The notes under the pieces were generated by a model that was given only the letters and a program-made list of their open reading frames with translations, ran no database searches and was not told the origin of the DNA. 16,635 nucleotides of DNA from an uncultured Candidatus Altimarinota bacterium (GTDB taxonomy: Bacteria; Patescibacteriota; Gracilibacteria; CAIRYL01), in assembly GCA_947311665.1 (NCBI GenBank), contig CAMZLA010000043.1, positions 1 through 16,635 of the forward strand. Reading direction: 5' to 3'. Positions within the stretch are counted from its first letter, which is position 1. Every line of letters starts with the position of its first letter. The position numbers and the translations under genes were made by a program. This document shows, in pieces, positions 1-12,400 of the stretch.

Positions 1-1
1 C

Positions 2-178
2 GATGGAGATGATGAAGCAATGGAACTTGATGAAGTGTTTTTGAAAGCAATGGAACACGGATTTCCACCAATGACAGGTTCTGGATTTGGAATTGATAGA
101 TTGATGGCAATTTTTTCTGGACAACCAAACTTACGAGATGTGGTGTTGTTTCCAACAATGAAACCAGAGAAAAATTAA
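2..178 (+). CDS. lysS: Lysyl-tRNA synthetase, C-terminal end (partial)
   Basis: The 5' part lies outside the window. The 58 readable residues are the C-terminal end of a class II aminoacyl-tRNA synthetase, which charges tRNA-Lys with lysine using ATP in the cytoplasm. The segment GSGFGIDRLMAIFSG is class II motif 3, whose arginine contacts ATP. It is followed by NLRDVVLFPTMKPEKN, and the xRDVxLFPxMxP ending is characteristic of LysS. The acidic lead-in DGDDEAMELDEVF and the phrase HGFPPMTG also fit LysS (asparaginyl and aspartyl enzymes end differently). The gene ends with TAA at 176-178. The strong hairpin at 181-250 starts three bases later. The reading frame is intact. AspS/AsnS is the alternative but fits the LFPxMxP ending less well. 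Confidence 0.88.
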   Translation, partial: DGDDEAMELDEVFLKAMEHGFPPMTGSGFGIDRLMAIFSGQPNLRDVVLFPTMKPEKN

Positions 179-180
179 AT

Positions 181-250
181 GTATGGGAAATAGTCTTGTG
201 CCAGCTAAAAAAACATAAAAAAAATGGCGACCACAAGGCTATGTCCCTAC
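181..250. repeat. Long inverted repeat (hairpin) just after lysS
   Basis: The arms at 181-200 and 232-250 are almost perfectly complementary: GGGA, then ATAGTCTTGTG pairing with CACAAGGCTAT, then TCCC. There is one A/G mismatch (189/243), one G-U type pair (194/238) and a bulged T at 184. CCA at 201-203 can also pair with TGG at 225-227 above an A-rich loop. About 19 base pairs can form. It may be a 3'-end stabilising structure or terminator for lysS, but the 3' side runs into TACAATAAATTTT rather than a clean T-tract. A small repetitive palindromic element is the alternative, because one arm's core recurs at 296 and 356. Confidence 0.7.
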
Positions 251-295
251 AATAAATTTTCAAAATAAATATTAACTCTAGAAATATAGAGAAGC

Positions 296-363
296 AGTCT
301 TGTGCTTGTCTGAAAAATAATGAAAATAAAATATTATGAAATAATTATAAACAATAGTCTTGT
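296..363 (+). repeat. Two further copies of the AGTCTTGT motif
   Basis: AGTCTTGTG at 296-304 and AGTCTTGT at 356-363 repeat the core of the hairpin arm at 192-200. Each copy sits in its own small foldable context: AAGC-AGTCTTGT-GCTT at 292-307 and ACAA-TAGTC-TTGT at 351-363. A separate perfect 5-bp hairpin, CTCTA/TAGAG, lies at 276-291. They could be decayed copies of one palindromic element or sites for a regulator of the giant gene. The sequence does not decide. Confidence 0.5.
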
Positions 364-391
364 CTCAATGTTCTAAAAAAAAAGGAATATA

Positions 392-400
392 TGATATAAT
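392..400 (+). promoter_or_regulatory. Extended -10 promoter of the giant surface-protein gene
   Basis: TGATATAAT carries a perfect TATAAT at 395-400 preceded by the TG-n extension. No good -35 box is present at the expected spacing, which is usual for extended -10 promoters. Transcription would start near 407, giving an AT-rich leader of about 55 bases before the ATG at 462. That leader holds a 16-bp perfect palindrome of A4(TA)4T4 type at 422-437. Confidence 0.6.
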
Positions 401-461
401 AATCTGATTTTTAATTATATAAAAATATATATATTTTCATTGTTTTTTTAATTGTTTCCTA

Positions 462-3400
462 ATGAAAGAACTTTTTTCTTTTATATTTCATCGGTTTGTT
501 TCTCTTGTTGTAATTGCTTCGTTTATTATTCCTATTTTTTTGCCGTGGAAACAGATGGATGTTTTTTCTGCTGCAAGAGAAAATGAATATAGTTTAGCGG
601 TTATCTTTGTAGAAGAAAATTTATATTCTGGTGAATTGGCAGGAAAGATAGATAGATATGCGCAAGATGTTCAAAATTCATATAACGAAACAAAATCTCT
701 TATTATTCCTGTTTCAGAAAATGCAAATTCTGAAGAGGTATATAGAATTTTAGAAAATTTTTATTTTGAAGGACAAAGAGAAGGTGAAAATATTTTTTTT
801 CTCAAAGGAGTTATTCTTATTGGAAATGTAATAATGCCAGAACTTGTTTCTTCTCAAGGAGCAATGCCTTCCATTTTCCCATATACCGATTTTGAAAACC
901 CTACATTTATTTGGGATTCAGAATATAAAAAATGGGTAGAAAATCCTGAAGCAAGTTTTGCCAATAGTGAAATTTGGCATGGAGTTATTCCTGGTTCATC
1001 AGATCAATTATTGAAATTTTTTGATAGAAATCATGAAATTCATCAAAAATTAGAAAATGGAGAGTTGCCAACAAAAGATGAAGTTTTATTTTGGGATAGT
1101 GCAAGTGAAGCAAAATCTGGATTACCAATTCTTGTTGGGCAATATGAAAGAGGAATAGATGTGATGGGAGATAGAAAAGGGTATAAATATGATAAAGAAT
1201 TTTTAGAATCGTTATATCAGAACTATATTTCTGATGAATTGTTTTCTACTGAAAATATTGATTTGAAAGCAGAATTGTTTCCTGCTGGAAAAAAAATATT
1301 TTTAGATAGTGTTGTTTCTATAAAAGATATTTTTAGAGAATCGTTTTGGAGAGATCAACCAGATAGATATTTAAAAGATTCTATTGAAGAACTGTTACCG
1401 AGTTATGCCGAAACAGTAAAACGATATGAGACAGATTCTCAAGATTTTATAAAAAATACGGGACGATGGGATCAATCAACAACTGATACTGTTCCAGAAA
1501 TGATTTCTGTAATGGATGAATGGGTTGCAAATGAAATTAAAAAAATTAATAAATCGGCAGAAGATGGAGCTTTTAATGCTTTACGAAAAATGGATGCAGG
1601 AGCATTAATGGTTCCAACGGGATATATAAAACGATTTATTCCTGCTGCTCATGATAATGAAAATGATCAAGATGTAAAAATACCTCTTAATAATTATTAT
1701 TATGGAAAAAAAGTTTCAGATATTTCTGAACCTCAACAATGTACTATTTATAGAGGTTCAATGTTTTATGCAAACCAATATAAAGATAAAGAATATGAAG
1801 AATGGAGAAATGAGAAAAAAAATAATCCGTTTAGTAACGATGAAGGATTATTGTTTCATGCAGATCCTCTTTCAACAACTCCGTCTCAAGAAGTAGAATA
1901 TAGCACTTTCTATGATTCATCTCTTTTTGTTGATGATGGAGATGACCCTATTCTCAAAACAAAAAAATTGGGAGGTTGTACACTTATCAATGCATTATCA
2001 CCAGAAAAATGTGATGTTCATAAAGCGATAGAACCTGTTTTTTCTTGGGTTGGAGGGCATAAAGTTATTACAGAAGGTGAAATTTTATATAACAAAAGAG
2101 AAGTGCAAAATTTCCCACTTTCAGAAGTTTCTGGAATGATGTGTGAAAGATTTAATTTTAACGATGATATTTATTCACCATTATGGAATTCATATCAAGC
2201 AAATCCTTTATATAAAGTTAAAAATACTCTCAGTCCAATTCTCTATACCAAAATAGATACAATCTTAAAACAAGGACATCCACTAGAAGATGGAGAAAAA
2301 TCTTTGGATAATGTTGTATCTCAGCCGTTAGCAAAAAGCATTGCGGTAAATAGAGTTCCATATATAGATTTTCAAACAGGAGATCCTGCTCTTAGAAAAC
2401 ATGTAAGAGCAAATGTTCCAGATTTTTTTCGGTATCAATATAAAAAAAAAAGTGAAGACCCAGTGCGAACACAATATGAATTAAGTCAGTTGGCAATGGT
2501 AAATGATAAAAAATTAGTAGGAGGAAATTCTGTATATAATAGAAAAATTCAACCAAAAAATTCTTCAGGAATAGCAACTCAATCCGCCGCATTACGATTT
2601 CAAAGAATTATTCAATTTAAAGATGGGAAAATGAAAACGAGTGAAGTTTTTCCTGTCCCTGATGATGAAGGAAAAATCCCCCTCGATTATGAAAACGAAA
2701 TTCTTTCAGGAATACAAAATAGATTATCTGGAAATTCATCAGCAGATCTTATTGATGAATTGCGAAACCAGCAAATTTTATATGCGAGTGAATATCGGGA
2801 AAAATTGATGAATATTAAAGAAGAACATTTAAAACCGTATATTGAAGAAGAGGTTGATAGATTTTTACCAGAAAGTTGGGAATATAAACTTATTCAAAAA
2901 TTGGCAAACAATCCATCACTTGTTGAAAGTGTTCAATCTAAAATATCTCAAAGTCAGTCAAGTCCTTATGGATTATCAGTAAATCCTAAAAAATATTATT
3001 TACATGATATTGCAAGTGATGATAATGGATTTTCAGAGATAGATGGAGCTTTAAATAAATATCTGGTTCCTCAATCACAAATATCAGATACTACTTTTTC
3101 TGGTATAGAATGGCAAATAACTCCTATTTCTCAAGAATTTTCTCCGAGTTGGGCAAGTTTTTCATCGGATGAATTGCCAGAAGAAGAAGGGGAATTATAT
3201 CTGGAAATTTTTGAAGTTTTGGCAACAGGAAATGATGTTTTTGATGAAATTGTTCCTGTTGGTGGGCGTTCTTTTTTAGGGCTACGAAAAAATGCATCTG
3301 ACGAAGTGAAAACTGATTTTTATGCAGAAGTAACAGGGAATTCTTTGCGAGACCATAATATTGAAACAAAAGAAATTTTAACAACAGAAGAAGCACAGCT

Positions 3401-6400
3401 TATTGCTCAAAGTAATGCTGAAACAGGACAAGCAAAACTTGTTTTAGTTGGAGAAGATGCTCAATCGATGATTCAATTATGCCTTCTTAGCATGAATGGA
3501 GATGATGGAGCAGGGGTTGAAGATTTTCCAATTACAGAAGAAATGTTTTATGAGCAAAATACTATTGAAAGAAATACGTGTGCACGAAAAATTTTTATAG
3601 AATTACATTCTCCTGGCAGCACTTTCCCCGATCCAAAATCATTTACTCAAAATTCTTTTCTCAATAGGGATAAAGATCAGCTCGATTTACTCTTTCGTTG
3701 GAAAGATATGACAGCAGCAGAAAAACATGATGAAATTCAAAAAATTCTTTTAGATAATAATGAAATTCGAGTTCCACGAGATAATGAACCATATGCCTAT
3801 GCTCATTTACGATTGGAAGGAAAAGATTCTTTTATATGGAAAGGAGAAGATGGAGAAGATGCATTTCAGGGGTTTGATCCAAATAATGATCCACAATCAC
3901 AAATAGAATATGCAGATAGAACTGATGAAAATGATGTAGAGCAAGATACGAAATGTGCTCCTATTGAAGGCGTTCCAATTTATTCTTGGATTCCTGCGAT
4001 TATGTGTTGGCTTACAGAAATTCAAAAAACAGGAATTGAATTTACTCAGCAATGTTCTCTATCTCTTGATGATTTTAATGCTGGATATGCAAAAGATTAT
4101 GAACGAGATATTTCAGAAATTCAAATAAATCCTCAAATAAATCCATTATTGGCAGGAAGAGAAAATGTTATAAATATTGAATTTATGACAAGTGATGGAA
4201 AACCTGCCTTGGGGCAACGAGTTTATTTTACTGTTACTATTGAAGGTGCAGAACCAACTTCTATTGTTCCAGATCAAGATGAAACAGAAGAAGGAATTCA
4301 ATTGTCTGATGCCGATGGACAGGAACAAATAGAAGTTATTCCATCGGAAAATATTGTAAAAATAACAGTAATAGCTGAATATAATGGAGAAACTTTAACC
4401 GCAACAAAAGAATTGTCGGTTATCAATAATCAAAAATTTACGATTATTGAAAAAAATGTAGAAGATAAAGATGGAATAAAAGCGTATACATTATCAGTTT
4501 CAGAAAACCAAAACTTTGAAACATTTGATGAAAAAATTCAATTATCTATTTCTCCTCGAACAGAAGCAATATTATCTCAAAAAGAAGTTTCATTAGGAGA
4601 AGAGTTTAGAGTTGCAGTGCGAAGTGATAAAGAAGTAAAAGTTTCTGCTTCGTTTCGAGGAGTAGAAAAAGCAACACATATATTGGAAGGAAATGATGAA
4701 TTTCAAATAGATGTTAATGATATTATTTTACCAGCTTTGCCTAAAAATATTGCATTTTATAAAAAAATAATTATTCCAATAATATTTTTAAATGAAATGG
4801 GGAGTGAAATAGATTCTGCTCAACTTCCAACAGCAACTCCAGAATTTGATGAATTTATGGAAATTACTCCATTTGAAGAAAATGGAAAATATTTTTTACG
4901 AATACGAACAAAAGAACGGTCTGGTCCTGCAAATTTTTCTCTTTCTTTAGGAGATGTAATAAAAGAATTTACTTTTTTTGAAGGTTCAATGATTTCAAAA
5001 AATGAATTTCAAAATTATAATTTTAATGCGTTATATGCTTCAATTACAGGATTTGAAGAATATGGAGAAAATTTAAGTAATCATTTTGCAACAAAAATTT
5101 TACATTCATCAGATATTTTAAATGTAATAACAACACAAATTGTTGCTCCAAAAGTAATAAAACCACAGGCTCGAATATTATCTTCTGGAAAAATAAAATC
5201 TATAGAATCTGGATATTCTCCAGTTATTATCAATAGTTCTCCATTGCAAATGGGAATATATGATGAATATGAATCTCGATATAAAGGGAAGTTTTTATTG
5301 GATACCAGCTCTGTTTCTGATATATTTTTAGAAAGTCCTATTGGAAAAATGAATGGTGTTTTTGTTGAAAAAAAATCAAATTCAGAAAAAATTCAAATTG
5401 AAAAAAATGGAGAAAGTGTAAGCATTGCATTAAATAATATTGAAATTGCAAATATTTCAAAATCTGGAAATATTACTATTCAAGATAATAACTTTTTATT
5501 AACAGTTGATGAAAATAGTATTGATGATGGAATTGGTGTATTTCTAGAAAATAAAAATAGATCTGCAATTGCAAGCATTACCTTTAAATCGGCAAAATGG
5601 ATAGAAATAGGAGATAGTCCATTTGTTTCAACAGTTGCAGGACAAGATGGATTTTTTATTACAGATGGAAATCAATCGACACAAATGCAGGAATTGTTTC
5701 CTTCATTTCAAACAGATTTTTCTCAAAATAGATTTGGGGCAGGATTTCAGCAACGAGAAAAATATGTACTTGAATATGCAGCAGGAAATACTGTTGGAGA
5801 ATCTACAAAATCGACAGGAGGATTATTTCTTCTTAATATCGGAGACCCTTCCATAGCAATTCCACCTCCAGAAAAAAATTCATCAGGATTTGATGCAACT
5901 GTTGGAAAAGAAATTTTTGCAAGCAAAAATTCAGAAATAAAAGAAGTAATTGCTCTCGATTTTGATGGAGATGGGTTGAAAGATTTAGCAAAAATTTCAC
6001 AAGATGGAGAAGTTTATTTTTTCACAAATGATGGAAATTCAAATTTTCAACAATGGGGGAATGGAGTAAAAATAGATGATAGATATGGAATGCTTGGAGT
6101 AATGGACAGAAATGCCGATGGGTTTCAAGATTTGGTATATAGTGATAGAAATGGATTATATCATTCTATTACCAATGAAAATGGAAAATTTATCATTGAA
6201 AGTTCTCCAGATTATTTACCCGATACACTACTCAATTCTGGAAAAATGAAAGATATAGACAATGATGGAAATGCTGATATTATCGGAATTACAAAAGAAG
6301 GAGCATTGACTATTTGGTATGGAGGAGCAGATTCAACAAAAGGAGATGAAAAAATAATAGATAATTATGAATTTACCATTCCAGAAAATCCAGAAAAAAA

Positions 6401-9400
6401 TATTCTCATCTCTTTTAAAAACATAGAAAAAATAACAAGCATAGCATCAGAGCTTATTCCTCTTTCTTTTTTCTCATCAAAATCACAAAATTTCACTATT
6501 GCAGATCTTGAAGAAGATTTAGAACGAAAACTGTATACTTTTGATGAATTTGCAAAAGCACAAACAACAGATCCAATTTCTCAAACATTAGAATTGCAAA
6601 ACAATATTTCTGATGAAGGAGATAAAATAATAGAAAAATTGTTTGCTCCTTTTCAATATTTCAATTCATCAGTTTCTATTTCAAAACAAATGGTAATAGA
6701 TGATGAAAGTTCTGAAACTGTTATTGGGAAAAAAGTTTTACAAAAAATTTCTATTACTTCAAAAGATACAAAACCCATTACAATAACTCTTGCTGATCCA
6801 TATTCAGATCTTTTACAAATTGATAAACGGTCATTGAAATGTGAAAACTGTGGAGATAAATATGACGGTGCAATATTTCCTATTACTTCAAATTTAATAA
6901 TTTTAGAAGATATTATTATTCAACCAGGTCAAACAGTAGAACTGTCTTATATTTCAAGAATAGCGAAACTTCCAGCAATGGAAATAAGTATAGGAAATTT
7001 AAACGATGATGATATTTTAGATATTGTTGTTTCAAAACGAAACAATGGAGCTTTGAAATATCTTTCAACAGGACAAAGAGAGTATGAAAGAAAAAATGCA
7101 GAGACTTCATCAAATGGAGGACTTCCTGATTTTTTAAAAAACTTTGAAGATAGTGACGGAAATGGTATTCCAGATAAATATGAAACAGATGCTGATGGAG
7201 ACGGTATTATGGACGGATTGCAAGAAATGATTCAATATAACGATAGAGATAATGATGGAGATGGAGTAACAAATGCATGGGATAAAAATTTGGACGGAAC
7301 AGATTTTGAAATTCTTGAAAGCCAATTAGATGAAGTTATAGACTTCTTAGCCAGTTGTAAATCGGGAGGGTGTATTGATATGCCAATAAATTATGCATTT
7401 TTTGTTCCAGGTCAGCCAAATGTTATTGCTCCATTGCTTGCCAATAGTATCTCCACAGGAATTGAAGGGGTTGATTCCGCTATAAACAATGCTGTAGAAA
7501 ATATTAATGATGCATCTGGTGCAATTTTTAATAAAAAAGGGCTTCCTTCAGGGTTTCAGCCTTATGTAATGACGGTTTACAATTCTGGTCCTAGTGGATC
7601 GTTTTGTGTTGGTCCTTCGTGTTGGCAGCCATGTACATGGGGATTATGTCCTATTTCTTATGATGCAGGATTTGCAATGTCCACTTTTCGATTTTATCTT
7701 TCTCCAACTCTTACGGGAGGAGTAGGGGTTGTGGTATGTATGGGGGCAGGAGGTTCTCGACAATTGCCATTGGGGAAATGTTTTATTCAGGCTATTCCTG
7801 ATGAATTGTTGGGGGATTTTTGTGAACAGGTTTTTGGTGATTTCGATTTAGCACGACAGTTCTCTAGTCTTTCATCAGGGGAACAATTGTTTCAAGTAGA
7901 ATCTGGTTATGGAGGAGATAATAATAATTTATTACAATATTCTCTTGCCATGATTGATACGAGTATTCCAGTTGCAAAAAATACTCGTTTAAATGGTGGT
8001 CCTGGTTTTTTCGCTCGATGGGCAAATAGGCAAATAGAAGAGCTGGCATCCATTTTTTCTCTTCCAGCACTCACTATATATTATCCAGATATTCACAATT
8101 CTTTTTATAATGATGATGATGAATATCAGGGGTTATTTTCTGGATTTTTTGGATCGAGAAATTATAGTGATTTTCGAAAAGATTTTTTGAAAAACACATC
8201 AAATGAAAGTTATATACCAAATGAACAGCAAAAAAAAGAAGCAGGAAATAATGAACGAAAAAAACGATATGAAGGGAAAAAAGGAAATGGAGAAAATATT
8301 GTTGATCCATCAAAAGACATAACAAATAATGTCTATGATAAACTGCAACCTGTAAATAATTTTATTGAAAATGTAGATTATCAAGCAGAATCTATTACTG
8401 ATTTTTATAGAATGTTAGAAGGAGTTCCATTGTTAAATATGCAACGAACTCCAGTTATTATTAAATATCCAAATCTTACACGAAAAGAAGTTATTTCAAA
8501 AATTGCAGATATTGACGATTGGCTTGAAAATGCAAAAAGTGAAGTTTCTGGACTAAAAAACTCTCAATCAGATTGGGATGATGTAGAGAAAGAAAATATT
8601 GTAAGAGAATCAGAAAAAATAATAAAAAACATGGAAAAATTGAAAAAATCTCTCGAGTTTTATAGAGATGAAGCTCCTCGTCTTTTGGGTGATTTAGATG
8701 CTGAAGTTGCTAAATATCTCTATTCTATAGTGTGTTATATGGATGCTATTTCTGAACTAACAGGAAAATGGTTTTTACGAAATAAAATTCGATATGAAAA
8801 ATGGTTAGAATTGTTTGAAACATTACCAGAAATAATGAAAAGTTTTCAAATGCTTCCTCAATTATTTAATGGATATCAAGGATATTGTGAAACATGTAAG
8901 GCTTCAAATTATAATTCTGATGGATTTGTTGTAGATTTATTAGGAAGTTTTGTTCCAGAACCACCAATCATTCAGTTTCCTCGAATGCCAGATATTGTTT
9001 TAGATCTTTCTCAAATTAATGCTGCAATTACTATAGAAGTACCAGAATTGAAAATTCAATCTTCAGAAATACGAATTCCTTCGTTCCCACCGTTACTCCT
9101 TCCACGAGTACCAACGGCAGATTTTTCTTTGCGTTTTCCAAAAATTCCAGAACTTCCAACTTTTGAAATTCCAAAACTTCCACCATTTCCAGATATTCCA
9201 ATTCCAAAATTACCAGATATTCCACCTCCACCACTCATTCCATCGTTCATGGCAGATTTTGGTAACCTGATGGGAATTATTGAAAAAGGATTATTTCTCT
9301 ATTGTATCATTATTAGAAAAGGATTATTTGTTTATCCTGAAGTAGGGGCAATGTCTGTTGTTGAAACCTTAACAGCTCGACCACTGAAACCTCTCGATAT

Positions 9401-12400
9401 GGATTTTCTATCTCTTCATTTTCCAGATATTAAACTTCCTTCAATATCTGAAATAGAAGTTATTGTTGAAGTAAATTTAGAACAAGATGTAGATTTTATA
9501 ACAGAATATGTTCAAGATTTTGCAGGAAAATTAAATAATCAAACAACAAATCTTCTCGATGGAGCAAAAATTGATTATGGTGATTTATCCGATCAATTAG
9601 ATAATAGTAATGTTTTAGATAGAGCAGGAGTTGAATTTCAAAAAGGAGTCGATAGCATTGTCGATCCTATAAATAATGAAAGTGAAAATATTGAAGATAG
9701 ATTGGAAACAGAAGCAGAAAATGCACAAGATGATATTGATAGAGAAGTAGAAAATGCAGAAGAAAGTTTAGAAGAAACTTTAGAAACGAAAAATAATATT
9801 ATTCAAAATACTATTTCATCAATTCCAAAAACAAATGCAGGAGTTTCTGTTTGGAAAAAAATCATGCAAAAAGAAAAACAGAAAATAGAAAAATCTTGGG
9901 AAAATCCAGACCTTATATCAGTCTCAGCATTACGAACAAAAATGGGATTACCAAAATGGAGACCATCACAAAAAATTCAAAATTCATATAAAAATTCTTT
10001 TGCAATTTCTCAATATAAAGAAATGAAAGAAGAAGTTGTTGCATTACAAAATTTTTATGAAACTCAATCACAAAAATTATTCGCATCACAAGATATTTCA
10101 ATTGTTATAAACGATGAAATTCCAGCAGAAAAAGTCTATGCATTAGAACCAGATGGAACAGATGTTACTCAAGAAAATGTTGTGGAAAAAATATCTGATA
10201 CACTTCCAAAATCGAAAAGTACAGAATATGGAATTTTCTTAAAAGATGATGAGGGGACAGTCTTCCGTCTTATGGATTATATTGATGAATCGCCAACAAT
10301 TACTTCATTTTTCTTCATCGATGTAAACAATGATGGAGAGCAAGATATTATATATTCTACTCCTTTTGAAATTTTTGTAAAAATAAGAAATAATTCAAAC
10401 ACTCTTTCTCATAAAAAAATATATAATGGATCAATAGAAAAAAAATCATTTTCAGAAGTTCTTCCTCAATTTGGATCTCCAAAAAATCTCGCTATTTATG
10501 GAGAAGGGGGGAAAATAGATATATATGTTTTACCAGAATCGAAAGAAACAATGGCAGGAATATTATATGTGATAGACGATGCTCTCACTCATGAATATAG
10601 GAATAATGGAACGCAACGGCAATATATCTTTCAGATGAAAGAAGAAGTATTTTCTGAATTATCAGAAAATTATGAGACAGAAAAAGATTTAGATTTTACT
10701 GAGAATAGTCTTCATATTCGAAATAATGATATAGCAATAGATCCAGACAGCATTGTACGCATTAATAAATTTGATTATCAAACTTTTGAATCTCCTCTTG
10801 AATATAATACGGTTCATTCTGTTCGAGCATATTGGATTTTAAATGATGGGTCTTTGGGAAACATTTCAGATCATGAACTCTTGATAAATTCTCAAGCGGA
10901 TGATGAGTCGACTCCATTAATTTTTGAATCATTGAATAAAGATGGATATATGTATAAAGAAAATGAAATTACGATAGATCAGTTTTATGATTTAGATAAT
11001 CCAACCAATTCTTTTGCTTGGGATACTGATAGAAATGGGTCTTATGAATTGCAAGGAAATACTTATATTTCTCCAAAATTTAGAATTCCTACAACAGAAG
11101 AAATTCCTTTTAAACTCTCTGATATTTCAGGAAATTCATCAGAAGAAATAATTACTATTACATATAAACTTCCACAATTATTATTAGATACTGTAAAAAC
11201 AGATATTGTAAATGGGCATATTTCGCCTCGATATGAAGGAGTTCCAGTTTCTCTTGTACGAGAACGGTTTGGAGTTACTAAAAAAATAAAAGATTTTATT
11301 GAAACTGATGTTTTGGGGAAATATGAATTTTCTAACTTTGAAAATTCAAAAAATGCAATTGTAAAAGATAATAATGGAACTATTATTGCAGAAGTTGATG
11401 CAATAACAGGGAAATTATTTTCTACAACTGATGAATATAGAGTAGCTATCATAGCAGGAAATTCAGAATATCCATTGCGTCAGGTTTTAATAAATGCAGA
11501 AAATAAAATAATTGCAAATGTTGTTCTTACAACAGATACAACATATAGTGTAAAAATTGTTTCAAATTTTAGTGATGTTTGGGATTTTGGAACATTTATA
11601 ACAGATGTAAATAACTCTGATGATTTTGCTGTTGGTCCTTTACCTATAGATGCTCCAGAGAATGGGGGAGGAGCGGTTCTTTTTAATGAGAAAACTCAAA
11701 CTCCCATTGCAATGATTTATAAAACAGGAAATATTAAATTTTTTCCAAATATGAATAATTTTGCATTGCAGCAAAAAAATAATGGAACAGATAAAAATCT
11801 TATAATTGAAATTCTTGAATTGGTAAAAGGAGATGATGGAAAAGAATATACACGAGCAGTGGCAGAAGTTTTATTACAAGTAAATGAAGAAAAAATTGAT
11901 ATCGATTTTTCTAAAAATGCAACAGGAATTATTTCTCAATTTTCAAATACATTTCAACGCATAGCATTATTGGATATTTCTAAATTTCTAGCAGCAGAAA
12001 ATAATTTTATTCCAGCTTCCAGTTTTTCATCAGAAATAATAGAAAAAAAAGAAAATATAAAACCTTTTCCTTTTTCAGATGTTTCACCAAACCATTCATC
12101 ATATTCTGCAATTGCAAATTTATATGAAAAAAATATGATTTCTGGATATTCAGATGATACTTTTCGTCCCGATGAAAAAATTTCTCGAGCAGAATTTGTG
12201 CAATTGGCTCTTGCAGTAACCGATTGTCTCGATTGTATTACTCCTTCTGAACCAGAAAAGAAAAAATATTATACTCCTTTTTCTTTTCCTGATGTTTTTC
12301 CAAAAGATTGGTATGATTTTTGTGTTTCAAAAGCAAAAAAACTTTCTATGATTCAGGGATATGGAAATGGTCAATTTCGTCCTTTACAAAATATTTCACG

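Noticed and set aside
181..250. Canonical Rho-independent terminator of lysS
   Set aside because: The stem is strong but no uninterrupted T-run follows (TACAATAAATTTT), so it is reported as an inverted repeat of uncertain function.
192..363. CRISPR-like array from three AGTCTTGT copies
   Set aside because: Copies are only 8-9 bases with irregular spacing (104 and 60 bases) and no constant-length spacers.
9031..9250. Two overlapping minus-strand frames, one Gly-rich
   Set aside because: Both are shadows of the proline-rich tract: CCA/CCT codons read backwards give Gly/Trp/Arg-type codons.
11063..11452. Minus-strand open frame of 129 codons inside the giant gene
   Set aside because: The sense frame is continuous with beta-domain features, and the antisense product resembles no family and has no promoter or start context.
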